Notes: generated from the sequence alone by a model not told the origin. 64,000 nucleotides of DNA from Halogeometricum rufum (GCF_900112175.1 NZ_FOYT01000001.1:1302001-1366000); one strand, 5' to 3'; shown: positions 8,761-17,367, counted from the stretch's first letter. Translations and numbers: made by a program.

Positions 8761-8842
8761 TAATTACTCTTAATCGGGTTATTTCTGAAATATCTGTTGT
8801 ATTACCCGTCTAAGATAAATGTTATGATGTCGTACTCTACTC
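8761..8842 (+). promoter_or_regulatory. AT-rich promoter region of the SDR gene
   Basis: This is one of the most AT-rich stretches in the window. A TATA-like GATAAATG (8814-8821) is centred about 26 bases before the ATG at 8843, so the message is probably leaderless. Upstream, CGGGT (8776-8780 region) and ACCCG (8804-8808 region) form a short inverted pair that could be a regulator site; this part is inference. Confidence 0.5.
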
Positions 8843-9616
8843 ATGGTCGGATTACTGCAAGACAAGGTGGCGGTGGTGACCGGTGGTTCGAGCGGCAACG
8901 GACGCGCCATGGCGATGGCCTTCGCCCACGAGGGGGCGGACGTCGTCGTCGCGGACCTGCAGGCCGAACCCCGCGAGGGCGGCACGCCGACGCACGAACT
9001 CGTGATGGCGGAAACGGACCGTCGGGCCAAGTTCGTCCGGTGCGACGTGACGAACGTGGCGGACCTCGAAGCGGCCGTCGAGGAGGCCGATGAGTTCGGC
9101 GGCGTCGACGTCATGGTCAACAACGCCGGTATCTTCCGTGCGGAGGAGTTCCTCGACGTGACCGAAGAGGAGTACGACGCGCTGATGGACATCAACGTGA
9201 AGGGCGTCTTCTTCGGGTCGCAGGCGGCCGCGAAGAAGATGGTCGAGAAGGGCGGCGGGAACATCGTCAACATCTCCAGCGTCGCCGGACTTCAGGGGTC
9301 GGGCGAGTACGTCACCTACAACACCTCGAAGGGGGCCGTCCGCCTCATGACGTACGCGCTGGCGTCGAAGTTCGGACCGCAGGGCATCCGGGTCAACGCT
9401 ATCCACCCGGGTCTCATCGAGACGACGATGACGACGGAGGACGTGCCCATCTTCGGCACCGAACAGGAGGACGCGTTCGTCGAGACGATTCCGTCCCGCC
9501 GCGCCGGCACGCCCGAAGACGTCGCGAACGCCGCGGTGTTCCTCGCCTCGGACCTCGGCGGCTACGTCAACGGCGAATCGCTCGTCGTCGACGGCGGGAT
9601 GTCGAGCACGCTCTGA
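8843..9616 (+). CDS. SDR family oxidoreductase (glucose/3-oxoacyl dehydrogenase type)
   Basis: 257 residues, a classical short-chain dehydrogenase. The Rossmann motif TGGSSGNG (13-20), NNAG (93-96) and catalytic Tyr159-x3-Lys163 are intact, and the C-terminus ends with the usual NGESLVVDGG. It is a soluble NAD(P)H enzyme acting on a sugar, alcohol or keto substrate that cannot be named from sequence. It has its own AT-rich promoter and is not obviously in an operon. Confidence 0.93.
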   Translation: MVGLLQDKVAVVTGGSSGNGRAMAMAFAHEGADVVVADLQAEPREGGTPTHELVMAETDRRAKFVRCDVTNVADLEAAVEEADEFGGVDVMVNNAGIFRAEEFLDVTEEEYDALMDINVKGVFFGSQAAAKKMVEKGGGNIVNISSVAGLQGSGEYVTYNTSKGAVRLMTYALASKFGPQGIRVNAIHPGLIETTMTTEDVPIFGTEQEDAFVETIPSRRAGTPEDVANAAVFLASDLGGYVNGESLVVDGGMSSTL

Positions 9617-9665
9617 GCGTCCCTCGACCGTACTGTTTTGCCGAATCGGCCCTTCCCTCCGAGCG

Positions 9666-9887
9666 ATGCGCGTCCCCGAAGACGCCGCCGGCGTCTGCCC
9701 CGTCTGCGGCGTCGCGTACGACTCCGTCTCCGAACACGACGCCGGCCTCATGGTGAACCTCCTCGACAACGCCGTCTACCGCCGCGTCTGCTTCGACCCG
9801 GTCACGGAGGACGGGCGGGCGCAGGTCCGGTTCTACCACCACACGCACGAACAGGTGCGAGCGGGGAGCGAGTCCACCGACGGCTGA
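9666..9887 (+). CDS. Small CPxCG-type haloarchaeal protein
   Basis: 73 residues. It has one CPVCG zinc-knuckle-like pair at 13-17, one further Cys near residue 44, and two adjacent His in FYHHTHEQ (about 57-64). It may bind one zinc ion, but that is inference. A TATA-like GTTTTGCC lies about 27 bases before the ATG. It resembles the many tiny CPxCG proteins of haloarchaea; I do not know a function. Confidence 0.75.
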   Translation: MRVPEDAAGVCPVCGVAYDSVSEHDAGLMVNLLDNAVYRRVCFDPVTEDGRAQVRFYHHTHEQVRAGSESTDG

Positions 9888-9914
9888 CGCGCCCGCTCGA
9901 TTCGGGGCGACGAG

Positions 9915-9993
9915 ACGGCTCTCAGGACCACGGTCTCACACCCGACGACAGCGCTCGGGTCGGGCCGATGGAACGGCCCTCAGGACCACGGTC
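9915..9993. repeat. 21-bp direct repeat copying the hydrolase 3' end
   Basis: Two copies, 9915-9935 and 9973-9993, differ at one base and lie 58 bases apart. The right copy contains the last codons and stop of the minus-strand hydrolase (9980-11011); the left copy is in the gap beyond it. It looks like a small tandem duplication. Confidence 0.7.
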
Positions 9994-11011
9994 GTTCGGT
10001 AAACTCCCCGGCGTCTATCTGCCGCTCAATCTCGGCCAGCGTCTCGTCGCGCACGCTCACGAGGTGACACAGCGGGTGTCCCGGCGCGGCGACGGGGTTC
10101 TGGAGGACGCCGATGACGAGACCCGTGAACGGCGCGGCGACCCGCTTCTCGCGCTTCTTGAAGTGGTCCGTGATGGTGCAGATGGTGTCGTCCGCGTACA
10201 CGAGAGGCACGTCGCCGTACTGCATCTCCACCAGCCCGCCCGTGTCGGCGCGAAGCCACGCCTTGTCCGAGGCGTTCGCGACGACGCGCGTCCACCCGGG
10301 CCACGCCACCGGCCGGTCCGGGAGGAGACCGTACTCCGCGAGGACGCTCTCGACGCCCTCCAGCGCGCGTTCGACGAGGGGCGGTTGGAAGCGGTGCGCC
10401 CGCCCCATCTCCACCGTGATGGTGGGCATTCCCTCCCGCGTGGCGACGGTGCGGAGCGACCCCGCGTCCGCCTCGCCCGAGAGGACGAGATTCGAGCCGA
10501 ACGACCGGGCGAGGCGTTCCACCTCGGGGTTCGACATGTCCGCGCGGACGTGATACATCGTCGTCCGGTTCCGCGTCGAGGTGTGGAAGTCGATGCCGAC
10601 ATCGCACGGGCGGACGAACCGCTCGTATATCTGGTTCGCCATCCGCTCGGCCGTGTTCGCGGAGTCGCGCCCGGGGAACGAGCGGTTCAGGTCGAGGTCG
10701 TAGATGGGGATGTAGCGCTGCTGGGCGAGGTAGCCGGGGACGTTGGCGACGTGGACGCAGACGATGGTGCCGTGTATCTCCGCGGGGTCGTAGCGCGCCG
10801 ACACCTCCTGCAGGACCTTCACGCCGTTGAGTTCGTCGCCGTGGAGGGCGGCGGTCATGAACACCCGTGGACCGCCGTGTTCACCGTTTATCACCGTGAC
10901 CGGAATCTCGACGGGGTCGCCGAGGTACGTCTCGCTTATCTGGTACCGCAGGTGTCGCTTCTCGCCCGGCGGCACCTCGGTGTCGTACCGGAACGGTTTC
11001 GGGTCGCTCAC
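9980..11011 (-). CDS. Succinylglutamate desuccinylase/aspartoacylase family zinc hydrolase
   Basis: 343 residues from a GTG start. Zinc ligands of the M14-related AstE/AspA family are visible: His57 and Glu60 in HGDE, and His143 in DFHT, with DLNRSFPG at 107-114. The enzyme should hydrolyse an N-acyl amino acid or similar amide; the exact substrate is open. I chose GTG 11011 rather than an upstream TTG at 11038 because the TATA-like CTTTGACC (11034-11041) lies about 27 bases upstream and overlaps the longer form. Confidence 0.88.
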   Translation of the reverse strand: MSDPKPFRYDTEVPPGEKRHLRYQISETYLGDPVEIPVTVINGEHGGPRVFMTAALHGDELNGVKVLQEVSARYDPAEIHGTIVCVHVANVPGYLAQQRYIPIYDLDLNRSFPGRDSANTAERMANQIYERFVRPCDVGIDFHTSTRNRTTMYHVRADMSNPEVERLARSFGSNLVLSGEADAGSLRTVATREGMPTITVEMGRAHRFQPPLVERALEGVESVLAEYGLLPDRPVAWPGWTRVVANASDKAWLRADTGGLVEMQYGDVPLVYADDTICTITDHFKKREKRVAAPFTGLVIGVLQNPVAAPGHPLCHLVSVRDETLAEIERQIDAGEFTERPWS

Positions 11012-11033
11012 GCGGCGAGGTTGGTCGAGTCGG

Positions 11034-11041
11034 GTCAAAGC
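11034..11041 (-). promoter_or_regulatory. TATA-like element deciding the hydrolase start
   Basis: The minus strand reads CTTTGACC, centred about 27 bases before GTG 11011. This is the leaderless spacing seen across the window. Confidence 0.4.
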
Positions 11042-11122
11042 TCTTTGCGACCACCTGAACGGTCGTCGGGAGCGCCGCGCACCGACCCAGCACCTATACT
11101 CGCCCCCGCCCTCCCGTCGCGT

Positions 11123-12439
11123 ATGTCCCGTCTCGAATCACCGCTCCGAATCGGCGACGTGCGGGTACCGAACCGGCTCTATCGGTCGCCCCTGCTGGAG
11201 TGCGCGGGGAACGGACCCGAGGCGGTGGACCGCCTCGTCGCCGAGTTGGAACCGGCCGCGGCGTCTGGCGCGGGACTCGTCTGTCAGGGCGCGACTATCG
11301 TCCGCGGCGAGGGTGGCTGTGCCGCGCCGGGGATGACGCGCGTCCACGACCCCGACTTCGTCTCTCGGCTCTCCCGTCTCACCGACGCGATTCACCGCCA
11401 CGGCGGGCGCATCGCCGTCCAACTCGAACACGGCGGCCTCAGGAGCATGGAGACGTGGCACGCTGGCTACCGCGAGGACCACCCTGACCTCCGGCAACTC
11501 GCCGTCTCCGAACCGCCGCGACTCCTGCGTGCGATGGCCGCGACGGGGTTTCTCGACTACGACGCGCACGTCCTCTCCACCGAGGAGGTGTACGAACTCG
11601 CCGCCGACTTCGGCCGGTCGGCGAAGTGGTGCGCCGACGCGGGCTACGACGTGATTCACCTCGCGGGCGCGAACATGGGCCTCGTCCACCAGTTCCTCTC
11701 GCCGTTCTACAACCGCCGCGACGACGAGTTCCGCGACGGCGTTCGCTTTCTGGAAGTCGTACACGACGAGATTCGCTCGCGCGCGGGCGACGTGCCCGTG
11801 ATGACGAAGGTGCCCGCCGAGATGGCCGCCCCGCCCGTCGTCCGCCGCCGCCTCTCCGCCGACGACGTCGCGGGTATCTGCGCCCGCCTCGCCGACTACG
11901 GCTACGACGCTCTCGTCCCGGTCAACGGCTCGGTGTTCTGGGACGCCAGCATCGTGAAGGGGAACTACCCGGACCGCGCGTGGCGCGACGACCGGTTCGA
12001 AGCGGGGTACGCCGAAGCGTTCGGCGGGCGACTCCGCGCCCGACTCGTCGCTCTCGGCAACTGGCTGGAGTCGAAGGCGTACGACTTCGAACCGGCGTGG
12101 AACGCCGACCTGTGCCGGCGCGTCCGGCGCACGGTGGACGTGCCCGTCCTCTGCGAGGGCGGGATTCGCGGCCGCGCGGAGATGGACAGACTGCTCGGAG
12201 ACGCCTGCGACGCCGTCGGCCTCGGCCGCCCGTTCTACGCCGAACCGAGACTGCCCGCCCGACTGCTCGACGGCGACCCGAAGACGCGCGTCGTCTGCCG
12301 GAACTGCAACAACTGCGCCGTCCCGCAGGCCACCGGCGCCGACGGCGTCTGTCGGACGCCCGACGTTCTTCGCCGGGCGGGAGAACTGCGCCGGGCGGGG
12401 GCGTACGACCGCGAGGACGCCGAAGCCGACGGGTCGTAG
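11123..12439 (+). CDS. Old Yellow Enzyme-type flavin oxidoreductase with C-terminal cysteine cluster
   Basis: 438 residues, an FMN-binding TIM barrel of the NADH:flavin oxidoreductase family. It begins with the usual LRIGDVRVPNRLYRSP and has QLEHGG near 102. Four cysteines, Cys392, Cys395, Cys398 and Cys410, resemble the iron-sulfur site of the 2,4-dienoyl-CoA reductase branch (there C-x2-C-x3-C-x11-C; here C-x2-C-x2-C-x11-C). The protein stops soon after, so the FAD/NAD half of that branch is missing and a separate electron donor would be needed. The ATG at 11123 has a CTATACT TATA box 26 bases upstream. Confidence 0.88.
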   Translation: MSRLESPLRIGDVRVPNRLYRSPLLECAGNGPEAVDRLVAELEPAAASGAGLVCQGATIVRGEGGCAAPGMTRVHDPDFVSRLSRLTDAIHRHGGRIAVQLEHGGLRSMETWHAGYREDHPDLRQLAVSEPPRLLRAMAATGFLDYDAHVLSTEEVYELAADFGRSAKWCADAGYDVIHLAGANMGLVHQFLSPFYNRRDDEFRDGVRFLEVVHDEIRSRAGDVPVMTKVPAEMAAPPVVRRRLSADDVAGICARLADYGYDALVPVNGSVFWDASIVKGNYPDRAWRDDRFEAGYAEAFGGRLRARLVALGNWLESKAYDFEPAWNADLCRRVRRTVDVPVLCEGGIRGRAEMDRLLGDACDAVGLGRPFYAEPRLPARLLDGDPKTRVVCRNCNNCAVPQATGADGVCRTPDVLRRAGELRRAGAYDREDAEADGS

Positions 12440-12480
12440 CGTGGGCTAGTCCTTTCTTGTCAGGTGACGTACCGGCACGC

Positions 12481-13116
12481 ATGCACCGACGCGACGTGCT
12501 CGCCCTCTCCGGCGCTTCGCTGACCGGGTGCGTCGGGCGACCGGACGACGACTCGGCGGGCGCGGACGCCGCCGAGACGGCACAGACCGCCGATCGGGCG
12601 GCGAACCGTACACTCGCGACAGATGGGGGGACGGACCGCACGGCGGAGTCGCTGACGCTCTCCTCGTCGGCGTTCGACGCCGGCGCGACGTTGCCGACAC
12701 GGTTCTCCTGCGACGGCGAGGGCGTCTCACCGCCGCTCTCCGTCGCGGGCGTCCCCGACGATACCGCGGCGCTCGCAGTCGTCGCGGACGACCCGGACGC
12801 CCCCGGAAGCGAGCCGTTCGTCCACTGGTTGCTGTGGAACCTCCCGGCCGACACGGCGGAGATTCCGGCGGACGTGCCCGGCGAGGGGACGGTCCTCGGG
12901 GGCGCGCGGCAGGGGACGAACGGCGGAGGCGACGTGGGATACTACCCGGCGTGTCCGCCCGCCGGCGACGGCCCGCACACCTACCGGTTCACGCTGTTCG
13001 CCCTCGGCGACAGACTCGACGTGACGGCGGGGGCGCGACGCGACGCCGTCCAGCGAGCAACCGACGACGCGACGCTCGAACGGGCGCGACTGACGGCGAC
13101 GTACGAGCGTTCCTGA
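12481..13116 (+). CDS. Tat-exported PEBP (YbhB/YbcL) lipoprotein
   Basis: 211 residues. The N-terminus has twin arginines (MHRRDVLALSG) followed by a lipobox-like LTGC with Cys17, so the protein is probably exported by Tat and lipid-anchored. A threonine- and alanine-rich linker (18-55) leads to a phosphatidylethanolamine-binding-protein domain with DPDAP and HWLLWNLP, both family signatures. PEBP/YbhB proteins bind small ligands; the role in archaea is unknown. Confidence 0.9.
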   Translation: MHRRDVLALSGASLTGCVGRPDDDSAGADAAETAQTADRAANRTLATDGGTDRTAESLTLSSSAFDAGATLPTRFSCDGEGVSPPLSVAGVPDDTAALAVVADDPDAPGSEPFVHWLLWNLPADTAEIPADVPGEGTVLGGARQGTNGGGDVGYYPACPPAGDGPHTYRFTLFALGDRLDVTAGARRDAVQRATDDATLERARLTATYERS

Positions 13117-13168
13117 CGCGCGAGTGGCCCGGACCGGACCACGGGTCGGACGACGCTCCGATGTTCGC

Positions 13169-14335
13169 CTACTCCCGGGGGTCGAGTGCGTCCTGTAGCG
13201 CGTCGCCGAACAGGCCGAACGCGAGGATGGTGGCGACGAGGACGAGGATGGGCCACGTCGAAATCCACCAGAACAGCGGGAAGTAGTCGCTCATCCCCCA
13301 GCGAATCGTCTCGCCCCACGACGGCAGTTCGATGGCGTTCAGTTTCAGGAACGACAGCGACGCCTCCACGAGAATCAGGTAGGGAATCTGCTGGGCCGTC
13401 GAGACGACGACGGTGTCGGTGACGTTCGGCACGACGTGCTTGCGGAGGACGTCGAGGTTCGAGGCGCCCGCGCTCTTGGCCGCCGTGACGTAGTGTTCGT
13501 TTCGGAGCGACAGCACCTCGCCGCGGACGATGCGGGCGACGCCGCCCCACCCGAGGAGGCCGAACACGAGGACGATGAGAAAGAGGCTCCGGCCGAAGAC
13601 GAAGATGGCGATGAAGTAGATGACGATGGCGGGGACGGACTGCTGGACGTCGACGTACCGCATCAGGAGGGCGTCGACGGGGCCGCCGAAGTAGCCCGCC
13701 GTGACGCCGACGACGGTGGCGACAGGAACGATGATGACCGAGGATACGAGGGCGACTTGGAGCGCGATGCGCGCGCCCTGCACCGTCACCCACACCATGT
13801 CGCGGCCGAACGGGTCGGTGCCGAACGGGAACCGGGCCGTCCCGGCGCAGGCGCCGTCGGTCACCGGCCCCACGCAGTTGCCGACGATGAGGTCGTTGAT
13901 GGTCGTGAACACGGGCGGTTGCGCGGCGTGGAGGACGTCCGGCGTCGCCGGGCCGACGAGCAGGGGGCCGAACAGGCCGACGAGGAAGAAGCCGACGAGG
14001 TACGCGAGGCTTCCCGCCGCAACCGGGCGGCCGCGGAACTCCGCCAGCACCTCGGCGGCGCGTTCGGGCCGCGCGGTGACGGCGTGCGCGAGCGAGACGC
14101 CGAACGCGCCCAGCGAGAGTCCGAACAGCCAGTCCATCGCCGTCGGGTCGACGCCCGCGACGAACGGATTACCCGACGCGACGACGGCGTAGTCGTAGGC
14201 GAACGAGGCGGCGACGACGACGAGGAACGCGGCGAGGACCGCCGCCCGCACCGACCGCTCCGACTCGTCGGTCACGGCGTCCCAGTCGACCCGACCGGCC
14301 GCCGGTGCGCCCGGCGATTCGTCCGCGGGTGGCAC
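13169..14335 (-). CDS. Dipeptide/oligopeptide-type ABC transporter permease (DppC/OppC)
   Basis: 388 residues from GTG 14335. The C-terminal 270 residues are a binding-protein-dependent permease domain with GTDPFGRDMVW, the EAA-type loop SAGASNLDVLRKHV and the DALDPRE end typical of DppC. An ATG at 14404 would add 23 codons, but those codons have much lower GC at third positions than the rest, and a TATA-like AGTTTCTT lies about 29 bases before GTG 14335. The partner DppB-like gene is on the opposite strand. No binding protein or ATPase is in the window. Confidence 0.88.
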   Translation of the reverse strand: MPPADESPGAPAAGRVDWDAVTDESERSVRAAVLAAFLVVVAASFAYDYAVVASGNPFVAGVDPTAMDWLFGLSLGAFGVSLAHAVTARPERAAEVLAEFRGRPVAAGSLAYLVGFFLVGLFGPLLVGPATPDVLHAAQPPVFTTINDLIVGNCVGPVTDGACAGTARFPFGTDPFGRDMVWVTVQGARIALQVALVSSVIIVPVATVVGVTAGYFGGPVDALLMRYVDVQQSVPAIVIYFIAIFVFGRSLFLIVLVFGLLGWGGVARIVRGEVLSLRNEHYVTAAKSAGASNLDVLRKHVVPNVTDTVVVSTAQQIPYLILVEASLSFLKLNAIELPSWGETIRWGMSDYFPLFWWISTWPILVLVATILAFGLFGDALQDALDPRE

Positions 14336-14489
14336 GAGGTGGGCGACTGCGGCGACGGACAAGAAACTACCGTACGCTGGAATCGCGATTTGAGCAACGT
14401 TCATGTGTCATCGCCGGGACGCATCCCACCGTGCATCGCGCCGAACGGCACCGCCGCGGCCGAACGTCGCCCCCGCCCGGGAGGGTCGC

Positions 14490-15446
14490 GTGAGTCGCCT
14501 CGGCTTCCTCCTCCGGCGGAGCGTCTTCGCCGTCGTCGCCGCCGTCGGCGTCCTGACCGTGGTGTTCCTCCTCGTCACCGTCCCGGAGAATCCGAACGTC
14601 GCCAAGGTCGAGTTCGCCGCCGCGATGGCCGGTAACGACCCGCAGGCGGCGGCGGAGGCCTACCGCGCCACCCACAACCTCGACCGGTCGCTGTGGTGGC
14701 GGTGGACGCACTGGATGGGGAACGTCCTCCGGTTCCGGTGGGGCGTCTCCCAGAGCATGGGCGCGCCCGTCGTGGCGGTGCTGGCGCGCGCCACGCCGTA
14801 CACGCTCGGCTACCTCGTCCCCGGCGTTCTGGTGAGCGTCGTCGTGGGCGTCACCGCGGGCGTGGCGACGGCGCTTCGGCGGCGGAGTCCCGCGGACCGA
14901 CTGGGCGCGGCCGTCGCCTATCTCGGCTACGGCGTCCCCAACTTCTACCTCGCCACCTTCCTGCTCATCCTCGTCGGCACGCAGTTCGGCTGGGACGCGA
15001 CGGGCTTTCGGAACGAACTGCTGACCCCGAAGAACGCGAAGCGGTACGTCCTCCCAACCGTCGTCCTCGCGACGACGCTCACCGCCAGCCAACTGCGCTA
15101 CACCCGGTCGCTCTCGACGGACCTCCTCGGGCGCGACTTCGTCCGACTCGCCCGCGCGAAGGGCGCTCCCGTCTCCCGCGTCGCCCGCCACGTCGTCCGG
15201 AACGCCGCCGTCCCCCTGTTGACGCTCACGTTCGCGGACCTCCTCGGCGTGCTGATGTTGAACGTCTTCGTGCTGGAGTTCGTCTTCGGCATCCCCGGCA
15301 TCGGAACGGTGAGTCTGGCCGCGATTCGGGACCGCGACGTGCCACTCGTACTCGGGGCGACGGCGCTGTTCGTCCTCGTGGGCGTCGTCGGCAACTTCCT
15401 GCAGGACCTCGCCTACGCCGCTCTCGACCCGCGCGTCGAGGAGTGA
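14490..15446 (+). CDS. Dipeptide/oligopeptide-type ABC transporter permease (DppB/OppB)
   Basis: 318 residues from GTG 14490, preceded by a GGGAGGG ribosome site. The product has the DppB layout: an N-terminal membrane helix directly after RLGFLLRR, a periplasmic-side segment, then five helices with the EAA loop RAKGAPVSRVARHVVRN and FGIPGIG. It forms the inner-membrane pore with a DppC-type partner, here encoded divergently 154 bases away. An ATG at 14403 would add a basic 29-residue lead that does not look like the family. Confidence 0.88.
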   Translation: MSRLGFLLRRSVFAVVAAVGVLTVVFLLVTVPENPNVAKVEFAAAMAGNDPQAAAEAYRATHNLDRSLWWRWTHWMGNVLRFRWGVSQSMGAPVVAVLARATPYTLGYLVPGVLVSVVVGVTAGVATALRRRSPADRLGAAVAYLGYGVPNFYLATFLLILVGTQFGWDATGFRNELLTPKNAKRYVLPTVVLATTLTASQLRYTRSLSTDLLGRDFVRLARAKGAPVSRVARHVVRNAAVPLLTLTFADLLGVLMLNVFVLEFVFGIPGIGTVSLAAIRDRDVPLVLGATALFVLVGVVGNFLQDLAYAALDPRVEE

Positions 15447-15570
15447 CCGGCCGTGAGAACGGACGCGTTCGAGAGACTGGCCATAATCGAGCGACCGAGA
15501 GGCCGTCGGGGAACGAACACGGCGCGACGTTTCCGCGGGGATTATTGTCTCTCGCGGAGGAGTGAGTCCA

Positions 15571-15948
15571 ATGGCACGTGACCGGTCCGCCGAGGAGTCG
15601 CCCGAACTCCTCTCCGTCCTCGACGCCCTGGACGACGCGGACGCCCGAGCCATCATCAGAGCACTGGTAGAACCCATGACCGCAAGTGAACTCTCCGACG
15701 AGTGCGACATCCCACTCTCGACGACGTACCGCAAGTTGGACCTCCTGACCGACGCGGACTTGCTCGTCGAGGGCACGGAGATTCGCTCGGACGGACATCA
15801 CACGACGACGTACGAGGTGACGTTCGACGAGGTGCGCATCGAACTCACCGACGACCGAACCCTCGACGTGGACGTGGTCCGCCCCGAAGCGACGCCCGAA
15901 CAGCAACTCGCGGACATCTGGTCCGCGGTTCGGAGGGAGACGCAGTGA
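15571..15948 (+). CDS. Winged helix-turn-helix (ArsR-like) regulator
   Basis: 125 residues. Residues about 14-72 form an ArsR-like winged helix (ALVEPMTASELSDECDIPLSTTYRKL is the helix-turn-helix). A beta-strand-rich tail follows. A TATA-like GATTATTG lies about 27 bases before ATG 15571, which supports this start. The stop overlaps the GTG of the next gene (GTGA). This regulator plus DUF7521 pair is a recurrent haloarchaeal arrangement, so the regulator probably acts with or on the small membrane protein. Confidence 0.88.
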   Translation: MARDRSAEESPELLSVLDALDDADARAIIRALVEPMTASELSDECDIPLSTTYRKLDLLTDADLLVEGTEIRSDGHHTTTYEVTFDEVRIELTDDRTLDVDVVRPEATPEQQLADIWSAVRRETQ

Positions 15949-16238
15949 GTCACTTCGCCTCCGCCCCGGCCCTCGCCACCGCCCTCATCGTCGTGCAGAC
16001 GGGCATCCTCGTCATCGGGGGTCTCATCACCTACTTCAGCTTCAAGGCGTACCGCCGGACCGGCGAGTCGTCGCTCCGGGCGCTGACGCTCGGGTTCGGC
16101 ATCATCACCTTCGGCGCGACGATCGCCGGCGCTCTCGACGTAATCCTCGAACTGAACCTCGTCGTCGGCGTCCTCGTGGACTCCGTGCTCACGCTCATCG
16201 GGTTCGCCATCATCATGTACTCCCTCTACGTCGAGTAG
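15945..16238 (+). CDS. DUF7521 family small membrane protein
   Basis: 97 residues from a GTG inside the stop of the regulator gene. Three hydrophobic helices (about 8-30, 43-65 and 70-92) fill most of the protein, with a short basic loop FKAYRRTGE after the first. The position directly behind a winged-helix gene and the layout match the haloarchaeal family I remember as DUF7521. Possible roles are membrane sensing or anti-regulator activity; both are inference. Confidence 0.82.
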   Translation: MSHFASAPALATALIVVQTGILVIGGLITYFSFKAYRRTGESSLRALTLGFGIITFGATIAGALDVILELNLVVGVLVDSVLTLIGFAIIMYSLYVE

Positions 16239-16312
16239 GGGTTCCGAGCGGTGCGATATTATTGCTCGAAGCACACACAACTGTTATATCCGTCCGGTAC
16301 GAACATCCGCCG

Positions 16313-16744
16313 ATGAGCGAGAAGACATCCGACGCCGACGAACTCGACGAGATTCGTCGTCAGAAGCGCGAATCGCTCGAATCGAACATCGAAAACGGCT
16401 CGGAAGCCGAGTCTTCGGACGGGTCGCCGAGCGAACCGGTCCACGTGAACGGCGGCGACGAACTGAACTCCCTCGTCGCCGACGCGGGCGTCGTCCTCGT
16501 CGACTTCTACGCGGACTGGTGCGGTCCGTGCAAGATGCTCGAACCGACCGTGCAGACGCTCGCCGAGACGACGGACGCCACCGTCGCGAAGGTGGACATC
16601 GACCAGAACCAACCGCTCGCGTCGCAGTACCAGGTCCGCGGCGTCCCGACGCTGCTCCTGTTCAGCGACGGCGAACCCGTCGAACAGGTCGTCGGCGTCC
16701 GCGACGAGCAGACTCTCCGCGGCCTCGTCGAACAGTACACGTAA
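16313..16744 (+). CDS. trxA: Thioredoxin with acidic N-terminal extension
   Basis: 143 residues. The thioredoxin domain starts near residue 42 and has the active site WCGPC (Cys70, Cys73) and the cis-proline loop RGVPTL (Pro112). It should reduce disulfides in the cytoplasm. The first 41 residues are acidic, serine-rich and probably helical or disordered, which is longer than a standard thioredoxin of about 105 residues. ATG 16313 has a TATATC box about 26 bases upstream. A thioredoxin-reductase-like gene is in the same window but far away (61867-62973). Confidence 0.93.
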   Translation: MSEKTSDADELDEIRRQKRESLESNIENGSEAESSDGSPSEPVHVNGGDELNSLVADAGVVLVDFYADWCGPCKMLEPTVQTLAETTDATVAKVDIDQNQPLASQYQVRGVPTLLLFSDGEPVEQVVGVRDEQTLRGLVEQYT

Positions 16745-16800
16745 GCGTCGGACTCTGCCCCGACGCGACGGTTCTTTTCGCCTGACCGAACGGAGTTCCC

Positions 16801-17367
16801 CTAACCGAGCAGGTACGTCACCCGCGGGTACCGCTCCACGAGCGGTCGTCCGCCTATCTCGGCCCGTTCGACGAGGGCGTCGAGGCCGACGATGCGGCCC
16901 GCACCGAACGCCGCGACGGCGAGGAACACGAGCAGGTAGGCGAGGTCAGCGTTGACGAAGCCGTGGGCGACGTCCCAGTTCCCGAGGTAGAACAGGAGCA
17001 TCGTGACCGCCCCCCAGAACGCCGCCAGTCGGGTCAGCACGCCGAACACGAGTGCGAGGCCGATGGCGAGTTCGCCCCACGGGACGGCGACGTTCACGAA
17101 CGCCACGAACGGGCCGTTCGCGGCCATCGCGACGAAGGCGTCGGCCGCGGGCGACCCGTTCGACACCGTCTCGAACCGGAGGTAGCCCGTGGCGTCGAAC
17201 CCCGTCAGAAGCTTCTCGACGCCCGAGTGCGTGAAGGCGAGGCCCATCATGAGACGGAGTGCGAGGACGAACCACGCGCTCAGCGAGTGCGCCCGTCCGC
17301 GGACGGTGACGCCGGCGATGCTGCTCTCGAACGTGTTCGTCGCGTCGGTGGAAGTCGTCGTAGTCAC
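16801..17367 (-). CDS. DoxX family membrane protein
   Basis: 188 residues with four membrane helices. The block LRLMMGLAFTHSGVEKLL, then PWGELAIGLALVFGVLTRLA and the LLFYLGNWD region, are typical of the DoxX/DoxD family of quinone-linked membrane proteins. I start at GTG 17367 (MTTTTSTDATN), since the alternative GTG at 17400 adds a cysteine-containing lead not usual in the family. Convergent with the thioredoxin gene. A redox role alongside thioredoxin is only suggested by position. Confidence 0.85.
   Translation of the reverse strand: MTTTTSTDATNTFESSIAGVTVRGRAHSLSAWFVLALRLMMGLAFTHSGVEKLLTGFDATGYLRFETVSNGSPAADAFVAMAANGPFVAFVNVAVPWGELAIGLALVFGVLTRLAAFWGAVTMLLFYLGNWDVAHGFVNADLAYLLVFLAVAAFGAGRIVGLDALVERAEIGGRPLVERYPRVTYLLG

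Noticed and set aside
9638-11122. Upstream extension of the flavin oxidoreductase frame
   Set aside because: It runs antisense through the zinc hydrolase, and the ATG at 11123 has its own TATA box.
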